Assembly: GCA_024867545.1 (NCBI GenBank)
Contig: JANFNE010000021.1
Coordinates: forward strand, 462,946 to 526,945
Origin: Phytopythium helicoides
Lineage: Eukaryota; Oomycota; Peronosporomycetes; Pythiales; Pythiaceae
Length of the DNA stretch: 64,000 nucleotides
Direction of reading: 5' to 3'
A model generated the notes under the pieces. It had not been told where the DNA came from, searched no databases, and worked only from the letters and a program-made list of their open reading frames with translations. The position numbers and the translations under genes were made by a program. Positions within the stretch are counted from its first letter, which is position 1. Every line of letters begins with the position of its first letter. Of this stretch, positions 19,562 to 29,931 are shown piece after piece.

Positions 19562-20938
19562 ATGGGCTGCGGACAGTCCAAGCAGGCGCTCGACGCGCTG
19601 CGGCCGAGCCAGATCGCGGACAGCGGCGCGGCGCCGCAGCGCCTCAGCCTCAACCAGATCCTCATGCAGGCCTCCAGCAAGCTCGAGGCCGACGCCAATC
19701 CCAGCGCGACCGTCAGCACCCACCGAGACGTCTTCAGCATCTTCAACGAGCGCGGCATGATGCTTGAGGTGCAGCAGCAGGAGACGCAGGAGGTCGACCT
19801 GCGCCCGCGCGGCGCGCGCACCTCGGCCGCCATCGACGCCGCATCGCCCAGCTGCTCGCCGCTCAGCCCCACCGGCAGCGTCTTCTCCACGGCCACGACC
19901 GCAAGCGAGACCGAGCGCACGCTCGTGCTCAACCGCCGCAACGACCAGTTCATCGCCCAGCTGCGCCTCAGCTACGGCGCGTACTCGGACAAGGGCGTGC
20001 GCAAGCTAAACGAGGACCGAGAGGTGTGCGCCACCGAGACGGTGCACGACGAGGTCGTCGCCTACTTTGGACTTTATGACGGCCACGGCGGCCCGAACGT
20101 CGCCGACTACCTGGCCGAGAACCTCCATGCCACCGTGTTCGACCGCATGCAGAACGCACCCAACACGGGCAACGCGGTTTCCAAGAGCGTCAAGGAAGCC
20201 TTTGCTGCTACCGACGAGGACATCTACGCGCGCGAGATCCCCAGCGGCTCGACGGCTGTCTCTCTTATCGTGCGAGGAACCTGCGCCGTCATTGCATCGG
20301 TCGGGGATTCGCAAGCTGTGCTTTCTACGAGTGGAAAGGCGACCGATATGTGTGTCGCCCACACGCCGGAGCTCAACAGCGAGCGAGAACGTATCCTCGC
20401 AGCGAAGGGCAACATCTCCAAGGGCCGTATTTACGGCATGCTCGGTGTGTCTCGTGCCTTTGGCGACAACGATTTCAAGACTGCGCGCGGCGAGTTCAGC
20501 AGCCGCTTCAATGGCGACCTCGTCATTGCGACACCAGACATTGTCGAGCACTCTATCACCCCGAAAGACGAGTTCCTCGTCCTCGGCTGCGACGGCCTCT
20601 TCGAGGTCATGGAGCCGCAACAAGTGGTTGACTACGTGCGCACCAAGCTCGCTCTTCACGGCGACGTCCAGCATGCGTGCGAAGAGCTCGTGTCCCATGC
20701 GATCAACATGGGCTCGACGGACAACGTGAGCGCCATCGTGGTGTGCTTCAACCAGGACCCGGCACCCCAATCTCTGTTGGAGGCTGTGTCGGCATCCCTA
20801 CCTCCGCTCAGCGGTGTCACCGTTGACCTCGACGCGCGTGTGGCACCCACCTCCCCTGACCTCAACTATGAATCGGGCGCTGCCCCGACGACGCATCTGA
20901 GCCCTCCGTCTCCCGTGCGACCAGAAGGGGCCAGATGA
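19562..20938 (+). CDS. PPM/PP2C Ser/Thr phosphatase, probably N-myristoylated
   Basis: An uninterrupted frame of 458 residues starts MGCGQSK, a Gly-2 myristoylation and Cys-3 palmitoylation motif, so the enzyme is probably on a membrane. The PP2C core has the metal-binding and catalytic motifs in order: KLNEDREVC, YFGLYDGHGGPNVADYL, GSTAVSLIV, SVGDSQAVL, GVSRAFGDNDFK, VLGCDGLFEVM and GSTDNVSAIVVC. The Asp residues of the binuclear Mn/Mg site are present. About 135 residues of linker precede the catalytic domain, and a Pro/Ser tail follows. The ATG at 19562 is preferred because it creates the lipidation motif and is preceded by an initiator-like GCATTTCC. Confidence 0.93.
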   Translation: MGCGQSKQALDALRPSQIADSGAAPQRLSLNQILMQASSKLEADANPSATVSTHRDVFSIFNERGMMLEVQQQETQEVDLRPRGARTSAAIDAASPSCSPLSPTGSVFSTATTASETERTLVLNRRNDQFIAQLRLSYGAYSDKGVRKLNEDREVCATETVHDEVVAYFGLYDGHGGPNVADYLAENLHATVFDRMQNAPNTGNAVSKSVKEAFAATDEDIYAREIPSGSTAVSLIVRGTCAVIASVGDSQAVLSTSGKATDMCVAHTPELNSERERILAAKGNISKGRIYGMLGVSRAFGDNDFKTARGEFSSRFNGDLVIATPDIVEHSITPKDEFLVLGCDGLFEVMEPQQVVDYVRTKLALHGDVQHACEELVSHAINMGSTDNVSAIVVCFNQDPAPQSLLEAVSASLPPLSGVTVDLDARVAPTSPDLNYESGAAPTTHLSPPSPVRPEGAR

Positions 20939-21823
20939 AGTGACTAGCTTGACAAGGCTGTCACCCGCATCACGAGCCCCTCCCCAAGACCCCCATTTTG
21001 TCGAGCCATTTCGGCGAGCCGGAGAGATGACCACGCCGCGACTGCTGCAGCACATGTACATTAGAAACAGCCGTCGCGCGTGGCTCTTGGTCCGCTCCAA
21101 CGTCATGGCGAGGCCCCATCCACCTCCTCTTCCCTTGATCCCCCCCAGTGTACAGCAAGAGCTCAACGTAACTATTCTATTGACGACGACACCACCACCC
21201 CGCTGCCGTCTCGACCCTCCCCAGCGCCACCAGCCTCGGCGGCGGAGAAATATGTCGTTCCTACTCTATTTGTATCTCCCCATTAGACCCAGCGAGCAAA
21301 TATGATCAGCTTCGATTATTTACCAGCGAGCAAGGCGATGCATGCGGCCCGATTCGGCGCATTGCCCGCCTCCTGCAAGCAGCTATAGCAACTAGTTTCT
21401 AGACCCCCCTCTCCTGGCTTCCTGCATGTTCCTGCATGTGCATGATAATTATTGTTCCCTATTTACTCAACGCTGGCGCCACTTCGTCAGACGGACGTTC
21501 CTGAGCTTTTTATCACGGCGAAAGGCCCATTGGCGATGACTCGGTCGACGGACGCAAGGCTCATCCCGGCCGACTCTGCGACAGCCAGTCGCCGGTTGTA
21601 CAGCGAGGTTCAAGTTGCAGATCATACCCGGCTTGGTGATGGGGGGACACGTACGACGTGATGGCTGCATGCGCAACACTAGCGCTGATTTGCATGGCGC
21701 ATCTCGGAGATCAAGTGGCAGCCAGCACCATCGAACAGAGCCGTGTGAGTGTTTGCAAGTGATCTCTGATCATCTTTACCGCCTGCAGCTCTATCGTGGT
21801 TCCCGCTGCATGCAACACTTTCT
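20939..21823. other. Convergent intergenic region
   Basis: About 0.9 kb lie between the 3' ends of PP2C and PUS3. No gene is visible. A short direct repeat, TTCCTGCATG twice in tandem, occurs around 21418-21437. The region presumably holds both polyadenylation sites. Confidence 0.5.
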
Positions 21824-23568
21824 CTACTTGACATCGGCAGACGCAACGCCGGTGGCTTCCTCTCGGCGGCGCTTGCGGTCGGCCATCTTCTGCTTGCGCT
21901 CGTTCACCGAGTCGCCCGTGTTGCGCGTCAGCAGCGGCAGGATCTTGCGCTTGCTCGCCAGCGGCAGCAGAGGCATCACCTCCTTCCACGCCAGACTCTC
22001 GCGGTCCAGCATGCCGCGTTCCCGCATCAGTTGCTCTAGCTTGGGCGAGTAGTGGTCTAACTCGCGCACGACATCCTTCGTTGCAACGCTCAGATTCTCG
22101 ATCACATCGAGGTGGCTTCGCGCAATGGCCGCCCGCACTGAGTGCCGTTCCCATGCTTCCTTGAGCTGTCCTTGGACTTGCAGCAACGCTAGAGGAGAGT
22201 AGCTACAGTATCCTCATCGGCACGTTAGACACCGTTTGCAGAAGCTCGCGATGAGTTCTCGGACGTACTCAAAGATGACGTTCTCAAATTTGCAGTCGTG
22301 CAACACCAGTGGGAGATCCGAAGCCATGTCGTACTGTGGCTTGCGCGGTATCTGATCGATGTCAAGCAGTCGCGCGACCACATCCGGCTCCTCTTTGCCT
22401 TCGCCGACCATGAACAGCACATGCACCATGCACCGCACTTGGTGCCACAAGAACGCATGGCCGTGAATCTGTTGACAAGCAAGCATTAGTTCCTCCAGCT
22501 GCGCAGCCAGCACAAGACAGACGGTAGAGAGCACCTCAAAACGGTACATCTGATGAGCCGGGTCGCGAGCCTCGCTGCCTTCGCACTGGACAATCTCGAA
22601 CGACTTGATCTCTCGCTCGAACGTATGGCAGTTGGGGTCAATCCGACAAAAGTTGCGGTAGTCATGCGGCCCCACTAGCAGCTGAGCAGCCTCGCGCATC
22701 TTGCCAATGTCGAGGTCGTTCTTGACGAAGAAGTACCGGTACACACGACCGCGGCAGTCGAAGCGCGCGCAAAACTCAGGCGAGCTCTTCACGACTGAGT
22801 AGACTCGAATCTCGGGCGGCAACGACCGATTGATATGAGTCGGGTAGTCGATCTCCGTGATTGTCTTGATCTGTCCACTTGGAAGTTCGACGCGAAACTT
22901 TTCGCCTGCGCGCACCTCGTCAATAGATTCGACGTCCAAGAGCTTGGCATTCGCTGGGAGATTTGAGCGCACGCGCACGCCGATGACCTGCCCAAAGGCG
23001 CTGACCCCGCGATCGGTGCGTCCACAGCGCGAGTAACCGCAGCTGTCGATGTCCGCAATGAGCTTGGTGCGGATGAGCGCGTCGAACATGAAGCGCTCGA
23101 CCGTTTCATCCATGTGATCCTGCCGTGCAAAGCCCGCATACTTCTCGCCGTCGTAGAGGAACTTGATTGCCACGGTGCGCGACGCGTAGTTGTCCATGCG
23201 GAACTCTCGCGGCTGGTTTTTCTTGGGTGGCTGCCACTTCTTCTTCTTCTTCTTGCCATCCTCTGGGACAGCGGTCTCTTCCTGCTGTTCCAGCTTGGCC
23301 CTGTAACCCTCGGGGTCGCGCATGACCTTCGCAATGGCATTGTTGACCACCTCTGCCATCGCCATCCACCAGACTGTTAGCTTCGCATAAACTCCTTGCG
23401 CAATTGGCAAAAAGCACACGCACTCGGGCCAACGGTGCTGCGAATCTCGTGCAGAATGGAGAGCAAATGCGCCGCGTCAACGCCCGAAGCCTCGAGCGCC
23501 TGCAGGTCCGCGGCGTGCGCTTGCTTAGCGTCCGGTGCGTCCGCCATCGTCTTGGGCCGCTTTGACAT
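21824..23568 (-). CDS. PUS3: tRNA pseudouridine(38/39) synthase, PUS3/DEG1 family
   Basis: Exons 23568-23424, 23352-22269 and 22202-21824 join in phase to 535 residues. Introns are 71 nt (GTGCGT, CTAAC branch) and 66 nt (GTACGT...CTGTAG). The TruA-type fold is clear: KFLYDGEKYAGFARQ, the catalytic Asp at about residue 160 in CGRTDRGVSAFG, YRYFFV, and HGHAFLWHQVRCMV. The last exon supplies the C-terminal motif LLTRNTGDSVNER found in PUS3. The enzyme converts U38/U39 in the tRNA anticodon arm. A Lys-rich nuclear-localisation-like run (KKKKKKW) precedes the domain. An in-frame ATG at 23622 could add 18 residues; the ATG at 23568 is an editorial choice. Confidence 0.9.
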
Positions 23569-23690
23569 GAGCTCGAGGCGACTTGGGCACTGGTTGGCTT
23601 GACGAGACCTCCGATCGTGCATACAAACCCTCTTTCTATCTATTCAGTGCCACGGCAGTCTTCTCGACATGGCTACATGGCAGGCGATGG

Positions 23691-25128
23691 CTACATGGCA
23701 AGTGAGCTTGACCTGGTTGCGTTCGCGCTCGTCAAGGCGAGGCTCTTGTCGACGTAGACGTTCGGGTGATGAACGATCGGATCGCTGCCTGCTGAAGATG
23801 AACTATCACCTTGCTCGTATGCTATCCTGTGGGTGGCGTTGAAGAATGCTTGACACGCAGATTGGCACTGTCCGCCGGCTGCCCGAGCCGCGATGGTGGC
23901 GGCAACACTTGCGTCCAATCCCCAGCGACCGACCATCTCATTGCGAAGGGTAGAGCTATCCCAGTGCTTGAATGGACAGCCATGGTACTGGCCGTGACGT
24001 GGAGCCGAGCCATGAACGATTTGAGTGCAGTCGAGCGGCGAGTAGTCCTTGCGTGCTCCTTCGAGACCGTAGCTGTGGCGGATGTGATACGCATACTCCT
24101 TGTCAAACTTGGCAGGCGGGATCACCTTGACAAACTCCGAGCGGAAAAAGAGTATGGACTCTTGCACTGTCAATCCGAGACCCTTGAGAAACATGCGGTA
24201 CTGCACCCGTCCATCGTACTTGAGGTGGTGATTCTCACGCAGCTTCCGGTGCAGGTGGCTCATGCATAGCGGGAAGTGCTGGCGCGCCAAAGAGTCGATA
24301 TCGCTGAGTGAGATGCGAGCACGTGCTCTTGAAGTGTTGGACCCGTTGCCAACTCCTTGACGCGAAACTTCGTGTTGCCAAAAAGCGACGATCCGAGCGA
24401 GAATGGGGCCAAGACGCTCGCTTTCTTCGGTGCTCATTGTTAGCAGCGAGTGCTCGAGCACGCGCATTTGCCGGTGCAGCACTGCTTTGAAGTGGTGAAT
24501 TGCCACGTGCACCATGTCTCTAGGCTGCACCCTGCACATTCCGCGATGCATCTCGACTCTTCGACGCCTCACAAGCCACAATGCGTGCTCGAACGGGACG
24601 CGGTAGAACGCGAGTCTCCTCGGCTTCACGGCGCGAAAGCCCGTCAAGATCTCGTCTACATCATCTGAGCTCTCTGCTTCCTCGCTTTCGTACTCTGCTT
24701 CATATCGAGTGCCTAGACGCGCTAGCACCGCGACTGCTTCCCCGTGTCCTTGATCTGCCAGCCTCAGCGCCAACAGCGAGGCCTCTGCGTCCACGAGCGC
24801 CTGCCAGTCCGACCCGCGCGTCCTACGCATCAAGTACCGTCAAACCCCACCCAAAAGCGCTCGCCATGCACGCTCCAGAGCCGACATACTTACAGAACGC
24901 GAGCCGCAGCGCGAAGTGCGAAACCGTGTCGCTCCGCTCGTCGCCGGCCTGGATCCGCCGGAAGAACGCGCTCCGAGTCGCCAGCTGCGCGGCACTAGCG
25001 CTGCCTCGCGCACCTTCGCCCAACGCTCCGAGCGTCGCGAGCAGCTCGCAGCGCTCCTGCGCCGCCAGCTGCAGCTCGTCGAGCCCCAGCGCGACCGTCG
25101 GCGGCGCCAGGTACAGCCGCGGCTCCAT
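23691..25128 (-). CDS. PRIM2: DNA primase large subunit
   Basis: Two exons (25128-24890, 24822-23691) join across a 67-nt intron to give 456 residues. The C-terminal iron-sulfur domain is complete: cysteines at about 266 (FPLCMSHL), 344 (LDCTQI), 360 (HGCPFKH) and 401 (QSACQAFF) match the spacing of human PRIM2. FLKGLGLTVQESILFFRSEF and YHIRHSYGLEGARKDYSPLDC are characteristic. The protein pairs with the small primase subunit and DNA polymerase alpha to make RNA-DNA primers. The start codon opens LYLAPPTVALGLDEL, like the N-terminal helical region of the family. It is head-to-head with the 2OG oxygenase gene, 135 bases away. Confidence 0.94.
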
Positions 25129-25263
25129 GTCGCCTTTGTCCCGGATTGGCTGAAAAGCAATGGCTGCACCTGCTTGCTTACCGCCAGTGGTGAATGCGCG
25201 CGCCACCACCGCAACGCCTGCGGACGAACGGCCCATTCGCGCTCTTGCCGCCTCCAGCTCGCC
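25129..25263. promoter_or_regulatory. Bidirectional promoter of primase and 2OG oxygenase genes
   Basis: Only 135 bases separate two divergent start codons. GGATTGGCTGAAAA (25143-25156) is a CCAAT-type element also found upstream of PP2C. CCATTCG at 25232-25238 fits the oomycete initiator on the plus strand, about 30 bases before the oxygenase ATG. Confidence 0.6.
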
Positions 25264-26373
25264 ATGATCGACCTGCCCGTCATCGACCTCAAGCACTACA
25301 AGGCCACGGGCGACGCGGCCGAGTGCGCCAAGGCGGCCGAGTCGCTGCACAAGTACGGCGTGCTCTGCGTTCGCGACGAGGTGCGTCCGATGGCTCGAGG
25401 TGCTGCTGGCTCACGTGGCGCCGACTAACCACCGCGTTGACCTGAGCAGCGCGCGGCGGACGCGGACAATGCGACGTTCATCGACATGATGGAGCGCTAC
25501 TTTGAGACCACCGACTTCGTCGAGGACGCACGGCCGGAGCTGCACTACCAGGTGGGCGTCACGCCTGAGCTCAAGGAGCGCGCGCGCGACCACTGCAAGC
25601 GCGCCGAGGGCCTGGAGCCGCGCCACGCTCCCGTGTCGCTGTGCCCGCCCGAGGCCGACAAGAAGAGCCGCTTCTTCTGGCGCGTGGGCGAGCGCCCCAA
25701 GAACACCAAGTTCGTGGAGCTCAACGCCGAGCCCGTGATCCCCAGCAAGTTCCCCGAGTGGGAGTCTGTCATGAACATGTGGGGCGGCAAGATGCTCGAC
25801 GCCATCACGGACCTCGTCGAGATCGTCGCCGTCGGCCTCGGTCTTGAGAAGGACGCTCTATCCAAGCGCATTGCCAACGGCCCGCACCTCCTCGCGCCGA
25901 CAGGCAGCAACTTTAACGTCTACAACCGACTAAACGACGTGCTCGCCGGGTACCACTACGACCTGAACCTGCTCACGATCCACGGCAAGTCGCGGTTCCC
26001 CGGTCTGTACATCTGGCTTCGCGACGGCACGCGCACGGCTGTCAAGATCCCGGACGGCTGCCTGCTCGTGCAGGCCGGCAAGCAGATGGAGTACCTGACG
26101 GGCGGCTACGTGGAGGCTGGCTTCCACGAGGTCGTGGTCGCCGAGTCGACGCTGGACGTGATCGCGCAGCGGAAGGCCGAGGGCAAGAGCCTATGGCGCG
26201 TGTCGTCCACGCTCTTCTCGCACACGGCGTCCGACCAGACACTCGAGCCGCTGGGCCGCTTCGCGACGCCCGAGGCCGTCGCCAAGTACCCTCCAGTGCT
26301 GGCTGGTGACCAGGTGCTGCAGGAGCTATCCCAGATCGAGCTCGGCACGGGGTTCACGCTGCACCGGGACTAA
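25264..26373 (+). CDS. 2-oxoglutarate/Fe(II)-dependent oxygenase (IPNS-like)
   Basis: Exons 25264-25380 and 25450-26373 encode 346 residues. The N-terminal region (IDLPVIDLKHYK) is the usual DIOX_N start, and the double-stranded beta-helix core follows. Iron ligands are His-208 and Asp-210 in AGYHYDLNLLTIHG and His at about 265 in EAGFHEVVV; Arg near 288 (SLWRVSSTLF) would bind 2-oxoglutarate. This family includes gibberellin, ethylene and penicillin-type enzymes, so the substrate cannot be predicted. The 69-nt intron ends GAGCAG, two adjacent in-frame acceptors, so one Gln may be variably included. Confidence 0.87.
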
Positions 26374-26524
26374 CTCGTGTCCGTAGTCGCCTGATGTAAT
26401 TGCCAATCCATCCTCTGTCGGTTGTCATCGCAGTGAAGCCATGTGGGATGCGTGTCAAAGTTCCGAGGGCGTGGCGTCCTTCCGTCGGGGGAATCTTTCC
26501 GTGACGAAGGCCTGATCGCTCCTG

Positions 26525-26542
26525 CCCATTGGCCAGAAACCC
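26525..26542 (+). promoter_or_regulatory. Extended CCAAT element upstream of sideroflexin
   Basis: CCCATTGGCCAGAAACCC lies 127 bases before the sideroflexin ATG. It nearly matches 8470-8487 and, on the other strand, the ATIC upstream element, which is also 127 bases from its ATG. Binding by an NF-Y-like factor is inferred. Confidence 0.5.
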
Positions 26543-26651
26543 ATCGCCCGCCATGATGCGCGGGGTCTAATCACGCTGGTTGAAGGGGGCGGGCGTGGCC
26601 AGCGCCACTCCCGCTTGATCCTCGCGCCGACCACCCGCGACTGCTGCTGCC

Positions 26652-28243
26652 ATGGCCTCCGCCGACGACCAGGCGCCTCCGTTCACGCTCGGTACGCCTT
26701 AAAGAAGGCGTGGAGCGAGAAAGGCGGTGACTGAGGTCTCGTGCATTGCAGACAAGCCCCGCTACGACCAGTCGACGTACGCGGGGCGGTGGAAGCTGTT
26801 CGCGGAGCTCGTGTCCCCCAAGTGCGTCATGTGTGACCTATTGCTGGAGGAAGATGCTCCTTGTCTAAGTGTCGGTGTGGTGGTAGGTGGCTGCTGCTGA
26901 CACCGACGCAGATCGATGAGGCGGCCAAGACACTGGACGACTTCCGCAGCGGGGTGATCGCTCCTGGAGACAAGAGCGACGCTGAGCTGTGGCATACGCG
27001 CCAAGGTGAGAAGTGTGGACTCATATTATGAAGGGTTGAGCGGGCACTGACAGATGCATGCTTCTGCAGTGTACGAGTCGGCGGTGCACTCGCAGACTGG
27101 TGAGCCAATCAACCCGCTGTTCCGCATGTCGGCGTTCGTGCCTGTCAACATCCCGATCTGCGCCGGCATGCTGCTCGCGCCGCCAACGGTGCGCTCTCAA
27201 TTGTGACGTCGCTAGGAACAGCCCGCGCTAACTGCAATGTCTGACCTGTGCTCTCTCAGCTTGGCCACACGATCTTCTGGCAGTGGCTCAACCAGAGCTA
27301 CAACGCTGGCTTCAACTACGCCAACCGCAATGCCAGTAACGAGCAGGACAATGCCACGATCTTCAGTACGTTCAATTGCTAGATCGAAATGTGTTGGTCA
27401 TTCGTTTGCTCACAGAGTCCTTGCCTTGAACTATCAGAGTCGTATGCCACCGCGTCGTTTGTTTCGTGCGCCACCGCCGTTGGCCTTGGCCGAGCCGTGC
27501 AAACAGCCAAGTCGCTCTCGCCGGGAACAAAAGCCTTTTTGGGAAAGGTATTCGAGAGAAATCATTGCAAGTTGCTTTGTCAGCACTCACCACCGCTCTT
27601 GCAACTCAGATGGTTCCGTTCATTGCCGTGGCGAGTGCTGGCGCTTTCAACGCCGTCTCGATGCGCTTTAACGAGGCCATGTGCGTGACGCGCAGAAAAG
27701 CCGTGGCATGGAATCCTGCAATAACATTTGTTGTGGACAGTGATGGAATTGACGTTGTTGACGCCGACGGTGAAGTGCGTGGGCGTTCTGTGGCTGCCGG
27801 TCGTCAGTCGCTCTTCCAGGTCGCATTGACGCGTGTTGCACTCCCCGTTCCGAGTAAGCACTGGGTATCTTTGAATGCTGGCGGCTGTCGATCTCTAAAG
27901 CGTGAACTGCTTCCAGTCCTTCTCCTGCCGCCGTACTTGTACGAAGGTATGAAGAAGGCGCGCATCATGCCAACGGCCAAGTATCCGCGCCTGGCAGCTG
28001 AGCTTGGTACGTCGGCTGCATTCGCATCTCTATTGTAGTGTTTGCGGTATCTAACCACCGATTCATGCTGATATGATTGCAGTCGTCTTGACGCTGTGCC
28101 TGTGGGGTGCGCTGCCTGGTGCTGTTGCGCTTTTTCCTCAGATTGGCTCCATTCCTGCCGACGCCCTTGAGCCGCAGTTCCGTGGGCTGACCGACAAGTC
28201 TGGCGCTCCCATCCGCGAGTTTTACTACAACAAGGGCGTCTAG
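26652..28243 (+). CDS. Sideroflexin, mitochondrial amino-acid (serine) carrier
   Basis: Ten exons join in phase to 332 residues: 26652-26691, 26752-26821, 26887-27005, 27070-27188, 27260-27365, 27438-27547, 27610-27680, 27741-27853, 27917-28006, 28083-28243. All nine introns are 60-76 nt with GT-AG ends. Family signatures include [51 protein letters not shown] and the C-terminal EFYYNKGV. Sideroflexins are inner-membrane proteins with about five transmembrane helices; human SFXN1 imports serine for one-carbon metabolism. Ten exons in 1.6 kb is an unusually high intron density for an oomycete. Confidence 0.95.
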
Positions 28244-28572
28244 AGCAAGTAGGTGTCGTTTGTGCGCTCGCTCACGTCTGCTGTCAATACGCTGCGGGGT
28301 GTTTCCTCCCGCTTTGCCGGTGCTAGTTCACTTCCATTTGAGAAAAGCTGGGCGGTTTTGCTGGCTAGCTTCCTGCCCGATGATGAATCTTTCAAACCGG
28401 AGTGCATTAGAGCCACGCGCTCGACTGCTTTCCCTGGCTAGCGTGGCCGTGACACCAATCAATCGCTATGGGGCAACATGAAAGCGGCCTGAGGGCAGGA
28501 AGCGAGCCACAACGTCCTGTAGTTTGTTCATAGTGGTATCCACACATTTCAAACTCCACCAAGGCGCCAAAA
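28244..28572. other. Short intergenic region
   Basis: These 329 bases separate two plus-strand genes. Nothing beyond a presumed terminator and promoter can be recognised. Confidence 0.5.
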
Positions 28573-29834
28573 ATGCCATTTGACCTTGCCCAAGCTGTCG
28601 ACCGCGGCGCCTTCAGTGCCGACGGCACCACGTACACGAGCGCTCTCTCGTCCTCATCGCAGTCCCGCACGTCTCCCGCTTCCCAACTGGACACGTCAGG
28701 AGCGTCCTCGCTCGAGGCTGAGAGTAAGCAACCGCCGTCGACCGGCAATGCGACGCCAAGCTTCGCGCGGCTGCTGGGCGTCTCGCCGCGCTTCATTGCG
28801 CGCCACGCGCATTCGGCGACAGAGGCGACGCTGCTGCTGGACGTAGCGAGCGCTGCCAACGAGCTCGATATGCTGCTCGAGAGCCTCGCGGACCAGTTGG
28901 GCGACCGCGCGCGCATCCGCCAGGGGCTGCAATTGGACGAGATGATGCGTCGAGAGGAGAAAATGAAGGCGATGACGGCCAACTTTGCGCACACCACCAC
29001 CCTTGTGCTACAGAGTGCGTGGTGGGGTCTCTTGAGGTGTAGCTCCTAGCTATTTGGTGCTGATGAGAGATGATTGTTGCTTTGTTACTAGAGCAAGCGC
29101 AAGGAGAGAACGACCAAAATGTGGAGTTCCTTCTGAGGCGATTTCAAGAGAAGCTCCAGGTGCTGCTGGATCTGCGGGTAATCGCGCGTAGTGGGACGCT
29201 GAACTACTCAAGATGGTAATGCTCACTTGCTGCTGTTCGGGCTGCAGTTTCTCCTGGCAATGGAAGTCGAGAAGCAGCATGCATGCCAGGAAGTGGAGCG
29301 ACGAGCAATGCCTGGCAATGGGGATGCAAATGGAGACACTTCTACTGCATCCACCCGTGACGAAATGTGCGGCGTTTTGTTGATATTGCTATCCAATTTA
29401 TTTAACGACTAACATTGTTTGCGCCTACAGGTTGCAACTTGAGACAGCATTACTTGAGCGGATCGGTTCGCTAGAGCAGACTATGAGATTTCCCGCCGAG
29501 GTCATTGCACTATCAAGCCTCGAAGAAACTTTGCAGAGGAAAAGTCGCCAACAGATGCGCGAAGTGTGCTGGCCGGTGTTGTCGAACTCCATTTCGGACA
29601 TTAGGTGAGCCTTTTCTTCCGACCTGATAATCCCGACAAGAGCTGACGACATAAAACCTGGACAGCAGGCTTTCACAAGGAAATGTTCGCCTGAGTACGC
29701 CGTTCGGGTCAACACCTTCGTCATCTACCACAATGTCAGGTGCTGGTGGAAACGACGGAGCACTGACAGAGAACGAGATTGTAATCGTTGATGACCCTAC
29801 ACCGCCAATCGGAGGTAGCAACACAACCAACTAA
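28573..29834 (+). CDS. Unknown helical protein, five exons
   Basis: Exons 28573-29014, 29092-29177, 29248-29366, 29431-29604 and 29666-29834 join in phase to 329 residues. The N-terminal 70 residues are Ser/Thr-rich and probably disordered. The middle (ASAANELDMLLESLADQLGD, NVEFLLRRFQEKLQVLLDL, ALLERIGSLEQTMRFP) is amphipathic helix or coiled coil. The tail is low-complexity Gly/Ser/Thr ending PPIGGSNTTN. The last intron ends CAGCAG, two in-frame acceptors. No family is recognised. Consistent phase across four introns is the main evidence that it is real. It converges with the next gene. Confidence 0.7.
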
Positions 29835-29931
29835 AAGAGCGGCAACTGGAGCGATTGTGTTGTCATGTCAAGATTCTCTCATAATTGCTACTCCGTAAGT
29901 AAGCAAACTGCTGTTATTTGAGCCTCGATAT

